From: an uncultured bacterium
GTDB taxonomy: Bacteria; Actinomycetota; Coriobacteriia; Coriobacteriales; Coriobacteriaceae
Direction of reading: 5' to 3'
NCBI GenBank assembly: GCA_905215725.1
Contig: CAJMRD010000080.1
Coordinates: 1-9,800, forward strand
Length of the DNA: 9,800 nucleotides
Position numbers and translations under genes: made by a program. Of the stretch, positions 6,646-9,800 are shown piece by piece. How positions within the stretch are numbered: position 1 is the stretch's first letter; each line of letters begins with the position of its first letter. The notes under the pieces were generated by a model that was not told the origin of the DNA, did no database searches, and saw only the letters and a program-made list of their open reading frames with translations.

Positions 6646-8501
6646 TGGCAGACGAGACCAAGACCCAAATTCCCAAGCCCACCCGTCAGCGTGGACCCAT
6701 GGGCCGCATGGGCGGCATGCGTCGCGGCGAAAAGGCCAAGGACTTTAAAGGCACCATGAGGCAGCTGCTCGGCTATATCGGCCAGCACAAGATTGCCGTG
6801 TTTGCCGCCGTCGCCTTTGCCGTGTGCTCGGTCATCTTTAACATTGTGGGGCCCAAGGTGCTCGGCCAGGTTACGACTAAGCTGTTCGAGGGCTTGGTTG
6901 CCAAGGTCAACGGCACCGGCGATGTCGACTTTGCCTGGATCGCCAAGACGCTCGGCTTTTTGCTCTGTCTGTATCTGGCGAGCTCTGCCTGCAGCCTGAT
7001 CCAAGGCTGGCTCATGACCGGCGTCACGCAAAAGATTTGTTATCGCATGCGCAAGGAGATCGCCGCCAAGATCGCCGTCGTTCCGATGAGTTACTTCAAC
7101 GGCCACAGCAAGGGCGACGTGCTCAGCCGCATCACCAACGACGTCGATACGCTGGGTCAGTCGCTCAACCAGAGCGTGACGCAGCTCATCACGTCGGTGA
7201 CGCAGATTATCGGCGTGCTCGTCATGATGCTTTCGATCAGTCTGCCGCTCACCGGCGTCACCGTGCTCACACTGCCGGCCGCCGCGATTATCCTGACCGT
7301 GATGATTCACTTCTCGCAGCCGTACTTCCGCGAGCAGCAGCAAGTCCTGGGCACCGTCAACGGCATTATCGAGGAGGACTTTGCCGGCCAGAACGTTATT
7401 CAGGTGTTCGACCGCGCCGAGGCCTCAATCGAGGAGTTCGACCGTCAAAACGACCGCCTCTTTATTAGCGGCTGGCGCTCGCAGTTCCTGTCGGGCCTGA
7501 TGATGCCGCTTATGAGTCTGGTGGGCAACATGGGCTACGTGGGCGTCGTCGTGGTAGGCGCGCAGCTCGCGCTGACCGGCAATGCCACGCCCGGCGACAT
7601 CCAGAGCTTTATCCAGTACGTTCGCAACTTTACGCAGCCGGTGCAGCAGCTGGGCAACGTGAGCAACACGATGCAGTCGATGGCCGCCGCCACCGAGCGC
7701 GTGTTTGAGTTCCTGGCCGCGCCCGAGGAGGAGCAGAAGGCCGACGCGCAGATTCCCGAGAAGCGCCCCGGCCACGTGGAGTTCGACCATGTCAAGTTTG
7801 GCTACACGCCCGACAAGACCATCATCCACGACTTTAGCTGCGAGGCGCAGCCCGGCCAAACCATTGCCATCGTCGGCCCCACCGGCGCCGGCAAGACCAC
7901 GCTCATTAAGCTGCTGCAGCGCTTTTACGACGTGGACGGCGGTTCGCTGCGCGTCGAAGGCGTCGACGTGCGCGACTGGGACCGCGCGGCGCTGCGCGGC
8001 GAGTTTGCCATGGTGCTGCAGGACACCTGGCTGTTTAACGGCACCATCCGCGAGAACATCCGCTACGGACGCCCCGATGCGACCGACGCCGAGGTCGAGG
8101 CCGCCGCACGCGCCGCACGCTGCGACCACTTTATCCATACGCTCGCCGGCGGGTACGATTTTATGATCAACGAGGAGGGCACTAACCTCTCACAGGGCCA
8201 GCGCCAACTCGTGACCATCGCTCGCGCCATTTTGGCCGACCGCCCGGCGCTAATTCTGGACGAGGCAACCTCCAACGTCGATACCCGCACCGAGGAGCTC
8301 ATTCAGCGCGCCATGGATGCACTGATGCAGGGCCGTACAAGCTTCGTCATCGCGCACCGCCTGTCCACGATCCGCAACGCCGACGTGATCTTGGTAATTC
8401 GCGACGGCGATATCGTCGAGAAGGGCACGCACGACGAGTTGCTCGCCCAGGGCGGCTTCTACGCCGACCTGTATAACTCGCAGTTCGACGAGGCGGCGTA
8501 A
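6645..8501 (+). CDS. Heterodimeric ABC exporter, catalytically competent subunit
   Basis: This is the second half-exporter of the pair, 618 residues, the usual length. A basic Met/Gly/Arg-rich cytoplasmic N-terminus (13-30) comes before six membrane segments (first near 47-68, the last two near 285-310 and in the 320s). The ATPase domain has A-loop Y387, Walker A GPTGAGKTT (411-419), Q459, Walker B ALILDE (535-540) with intact catalytic E540, D-loop SNVD (543-546) and H-loop H571 in IAHRLSTI. Its signature is LSQGQ (515-519) instead of LSGGQ. That defect complements the other subunit: this protein's Walker motifs plus the partner's VSGGQ make the working site, and the partner's altered Walker B plus LSQGQ make the weak one. 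ATG at 6645 overlaps the previous stop by one nt (TAATG), and GGAGG lies nine nt upstream, so the subunits are made in a coupled way. Confidence 0.92.
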   Translation: MADETKTQIPKPTRQRGPMGRMGGMRRGEKAKDFKGTMRQLLGYIGQHKIAVFAAVAFAVCSVIFNIVGPKVLGQVTTKLFEGLVAKVNGTGDVDFAWIAKTLGFLLCLYLASSACSLIQGWLMTGVTQKICYRMRKEIAAKIAVVPMSYFNGHSKGDVLSRITNDVDTLGQSLNQSVTQLITSVTQIIGVLVMMLSISLPLTGVTVLTLPAAAIILTVMIHFSQPYFREQQQVLGTVNGIIEEDFAGQNVIQVFDRAEASIEEFDRQNDRLFISGWRSQFLSGLMMPLMSLVGNMGYVGVVVVGAQLALTGNATPGDIQSFIQYVRNFTQPVQQLGNVSNTMQSMAAATERVFEFLAAPEEEQKADAQIPEKRPGHVEFDHVKFGYTPDKTIIHDFSCEAQPGQTIAIVGPTGAGKTTLIKLLQRFYDVDGGSLRVEGVDVRDWDRAALRGEFAMVLQDTWLFNGTIRENIRYGRPDATDAEVEAAARAARCDHFIHTLAGGYDFMINEEGTNLSQGQRQLVTIARAILADRPALILDEATSNVDTRTEELIQRAMDALMQGRTSFVIAHRLSTIRNADVILVIRDGDIVEKGTHDELLAQGGFYADLYNSQFDEAA

Positions 8502-8535
8502 ATTCTGCCGCAGGGAACGAATAACGCCCGAGAAC

Positions 8536-8570
8536 GGGGACGCAGGACAACCTGCGCCCCCATTTTGTGT
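8536..8570 (+). terminator. Rho-independent terminator of the marR-ABC operon
   Basis: CGCAGG (8541-8546) and CCTGCG (8551-8556) pair around the tetraloop ACAA. After one A-C mismatch the stem continues with GGGG (8536-8539) against CCCC (8558-8561). ATTTTGTGT follows. It lies 34 nt past the stop of the second exporter gene. Confidence 0.8.
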
Positions 8571-8654
8571 CCTTCGAGCCTCGAAACGCCTTCCCTGGGA
8601 CCTGATTGACGGCGCTTTCCAGACCCCGTGGGCAAAAAAGGGCAAATATGAGTA

Positions 8655-8675
8655 CTGTTACCTTTTTGGTAACAG
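8655..8675. repeat. Perfect 8-bp hairpin with T5 loop
   Basis: CTGTTACC (8655-8662) and GGTAACAG (8668-8675) pair perfectly around TTTTT. The hairpin overlaps the inner end of the left terminal repeat of the 8624-8861 element. A weaker counterpart, GTTACTA/TAGCAAC with one mismatch, adjoins the right repeat at about 8812-8828. Confidence 0.65.
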
Positions 8676-8734
8676 CCAAAACCGCCTCAAACGACCTCCT
8701 TGCGGCCTCTATACGCCTTCAAATTAATCAAAAC

Positions 8735-8755
8735 GCCCGTTAGCGGGCTTCTGCG
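8735..8755. terminator. Small bidirectional terminator-like hairpin
   Basis: GCCCG (8735-8739) and CGGGC (8744-8748) pair around TTAG, with AAAA on the left and TTCT on the right. The better T-run is on the minus strand (GTTTTGATT). It lies in the middle of the inverted-repeat element and could end transcripts entering from either side. Confidence 0.45.
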
Positions 8756-8861
8756 TGCCAACGTTAATGAACATATTTTTCACTTTGTCTATTATCTTGC
8801 TAGACCGATATGTTACTAGGTTAGCAACCGTACTCATATTTGGCATTTTTTGCCCACAGGG

Positions 8862-8954
8862 TGTTTCCTGGGGAACCGACAACAGCCTTAGGGTCGCGCG
8901 CGGCGCCACTCCCTCCCCGACATCCGCCGACGTTTACCCAGATAAAACCTGACA
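8862..8954. other. Spacer with no recognised feature
   Basis: These ~90 nt lie between the inverted-repeat element and the probable left end of the IS256-type element. A 65-codon open frame (8755-8952) crosses them but lacks a ribosome-binding site and a recognisable product. Nothing else is supported. Confidence 0.4.
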
Positions 8955-9800
8955 AGGTAGCGCGCAGAGTCGTGGTGTAAGAAGCAAGGGAGGGCCATCG
9001 CCTAGAATCGTCAGTGCCTAGATATTCGACGAAAGGAAAGACGATGGCCCACAGCGACATTCTATCCCAGCCGGACCGGGGGCTCGGCCTCGACCGGCCC
9101 CAGACCGAGGCCCTGCTCGCGCTGTTCTCGCGGTGCGACGACCTGAGGGAGTTCGGCAGGGAGGTGATCCAGTCCGTGGTCAACGCCCTGATGGACTCCC
9201 AGGCGCAGGAGGCCTGCGGCGCGCCCCGCGGCTCCAGGTCGCCCGAGCGCGTCAACAGCAGGAACGGCTACCGCGAGAGGTCCCTGTCGACCTCCCTCGG
9301 CGACCTCGAGCTGCGGGTCCCCAAGCTGCGCGAGGGGACCTACTTCCCCGAGGGCATACTCGAGCGCTACACGCGCGTCGAGGCGTCCATGGTCGCGCTC
9401 GTGCGCGAGATGTACGTCGCTGGCGTGAGCACCCGCAAGGTCGGGCTCGTCGCCGAGGAGCTCGGCGTCTCGTCGCTGTCCAGCTCCGAGGTGTCGGCGC
9501 TGTGCGCCGGGCTGGACGAGGAGGCCGAGGCGTTCAGGACCCGGCCGATCGAGGGCGAGCACCCCTACGTGTGGCTCGACGCGACCTACATGAAGTGCAG
9601 GACCGGCGGGCGCTACGCGAGCGTCGCGCTCGTCACGGCGATCGGCATGTCGTCCTCCGGGCACAAGGAGTTCCTCGGCTGCGCCTGCTTCGACAGCGAG
9701 AGCGAGGCCGCCTGGTCCGAGTTCCTCGGCTCCCTCAGGGACAGGGGCCTGCGCGGCGTGAGGCTCGCGGTGTCCGACGCCCACGCGGGGCTCGTCGCCG
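8955..9800 (+). mobile_element. IS256-family insertion sequence, left part
   Basis: The transposase gene and about 90 nt before it form the 5' portion of an insertion sequence that continues past the window. The left end is estimated, not observed: a GGTGTAAGAA motif at 8974-8983 resembles the conserved GTGTAA block that lies roughly 16 nt inside IS256-type ends, which places the end near 8955-8960. The right inverted repeat and target duplication are outside, so the boundary cannot be confirmed. A 7-nt direct repeat GCCTAGA (9000-9006 and 9016-9022) lies in the leader. Confidence 0.75.
9044..9800 (+). CDS. IS256-family (Mutator-type) transposase, 3' end outside the window
   Basis: A DDE transposase that cuts and rejoins its own element; 252 residues are visible of about 400 expected. 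The N-terminal DNA-binding region has the family block RNGYRERSLST (73-83), followed by GDLELRVPKLREGTYFP (86-102). The catalytic core begins with VWLDATYMKCR (176-186), first Asp D179, and LAVSDAHAGL (241-250), second Asp D245. The final Glu lies beyond the window. The ATG at 9044 follows AAAGGAAAG. The frame stays open to the edge. Base and codon use differ from the neighbours: third positions are nearly all C or G, and ten arginines use AGG, which the ABC exporter genes almost never use. That fits recent arrival or a mobile gene pool of its own. Confidence 0.92.
   Translation, partial: MAHSDILSQPDRGLGLDRPQTEALLALFSRCDDLREFGREVIQSVVNALMDSQAQEACGAPRGSRSPERVNSRNGYRERSLSTSLGDLELRVPKLREGTYFPEGILERYTRVEASMVALVREMYVAGVSTRKVGLVAEELGVSSLSSSEVSALCAGLDEEAEAFRTRPIEGEHPYVWLDATYMKCRTGGRYASVALVTAIGMSSSGHKEFLGCACFDSESEAAWSEFLGSLRDRGLRGVRLAVSDAHAGLVA

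Larger units (their letters stand above)
8624..8861. repeat. MITE-like element with 38-nt imperfect terminal inverted repeats
   Basis: Positions 8624-8661 match the reverse complement of 8824-8861 at 33 of 38 places. Shared cores are GTGGGCAAAAAA and CAAATATGAGTAC. The enclosed ~160 nt hold a perfect hairpin at 8655-8675 and a terminator-like hairpin at 8735-8748, and no convincing gene. Size, symmetry and lack of coding resemble a non-autonomous mobile or extragenic palindromic element. TTTCC occurs just outside both ends (8616-8620 and 8864-8868) but at unequal distances, so it is not a clear target duplication. No matching transposase is seen. The ends do not resemble the IS256-type element to the right. 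Confidence 0.6.

Noticed and set aside
8347..8679. 110-codon minus-strand open frame
   Set aside because: Most of it is antisense to the end of the second exporter gene and its terminator. The start would be TTG without a ribosome-binding site.
8616..8868. TTTCC on both sides of the inverted-repeat element as a target-site duplication
   Set aside because: The copies are three and two bases from the repeat ends and only five bases long, which is easily chance.
8755..8952. 65-codon plus-strand open frame in the non-coding stretch
   Set aside because: No ribosome-binding site before the ATG and no recognised product; it crosses the end of an inverted repeat. Kept only as a peptide observation, not as a gene.
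9062..9784. 240-codon minus-strand open frame at the right end
   Set aside because: It is antisense to the transposase, whose catalytic motifs are clear on the plus strand; the high GC content keeps the opposite frame open.
1..9800. CRISPR array, tRNA or rRNA
   Set aside because: No regularly spaced direct repeats, cloverleaf or conserved ribosomal RNA segments were seen on either strand.

Overview
The window looks like the chromosome of a Coriobacteriia gut anaerobe, most likely Collinsella. The evidence is a high-GC genome with strong C/G third-position preference, an anaerobic pyruvate formate-lyase, a KdgT-type carrier and a MarR plus heterodimeric ABC exporter operon. The genus is an inference from overall character and remembered protein similarity, not from a search.

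Left part, all on the minus strand (1-3579): a pyruvate formate-lyase gene (pflB, start at 1233, running off the left edge) is broken by a frameshift at 729/730. About 13 nt that should encode the conserved YGRGR stretch are missing, and the correct frame then stays open to the window edge, including the two catalytic cysteines. A ~470 bp gap upstream of it holds its long leader and the strong terminator of the next gene. Then come a KdgT-family permease (1705-2721) and a short-chain dehydrogenase (2830-3579). These two are transcribed dehydrogenase first, with a terminator-like hairpin between them, and probably form a small sugar-acid uptake and oxidation unit.

Middle part (3580-3830): a divergent control region. 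It holds a good promoter for the dehydrogenase with a LacI-type operator-like palindrome in its spacer, a weaker candidate promoter for the rightward operon, and a large near-perfect inverted repeat that covers the marR start codon.

Right-centre, plus strand (3830-8570): a tight three-gene operon. marR overlaps the first exporter gene by 4 nt, which overlaps the second by 1 nt, and a terminator follows. The two ABC proteins form a classical asymmetric pair: the first has a degenerate Walker B and H-loop, the second a degenerate signature, so one ATP site is canonical and the other is not. The first also carries an unusual ~200-residue extracytoplasmic insert.

Right end (8571-9800): a non-coding stretch with a MITE-like element (38-nt imperfect terminal inverted repeats at 8624 and 8824, internal hairpins), then the 5' part of an IS256-family insertion sequence whose transposase runs off the window. 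Its codon use differs from its neighbours.

I did not find a convincing new defence or biosynthetic system. The least explained objects are the inverted-repeat element, the marR start-codon palindrome and the broken pflB.
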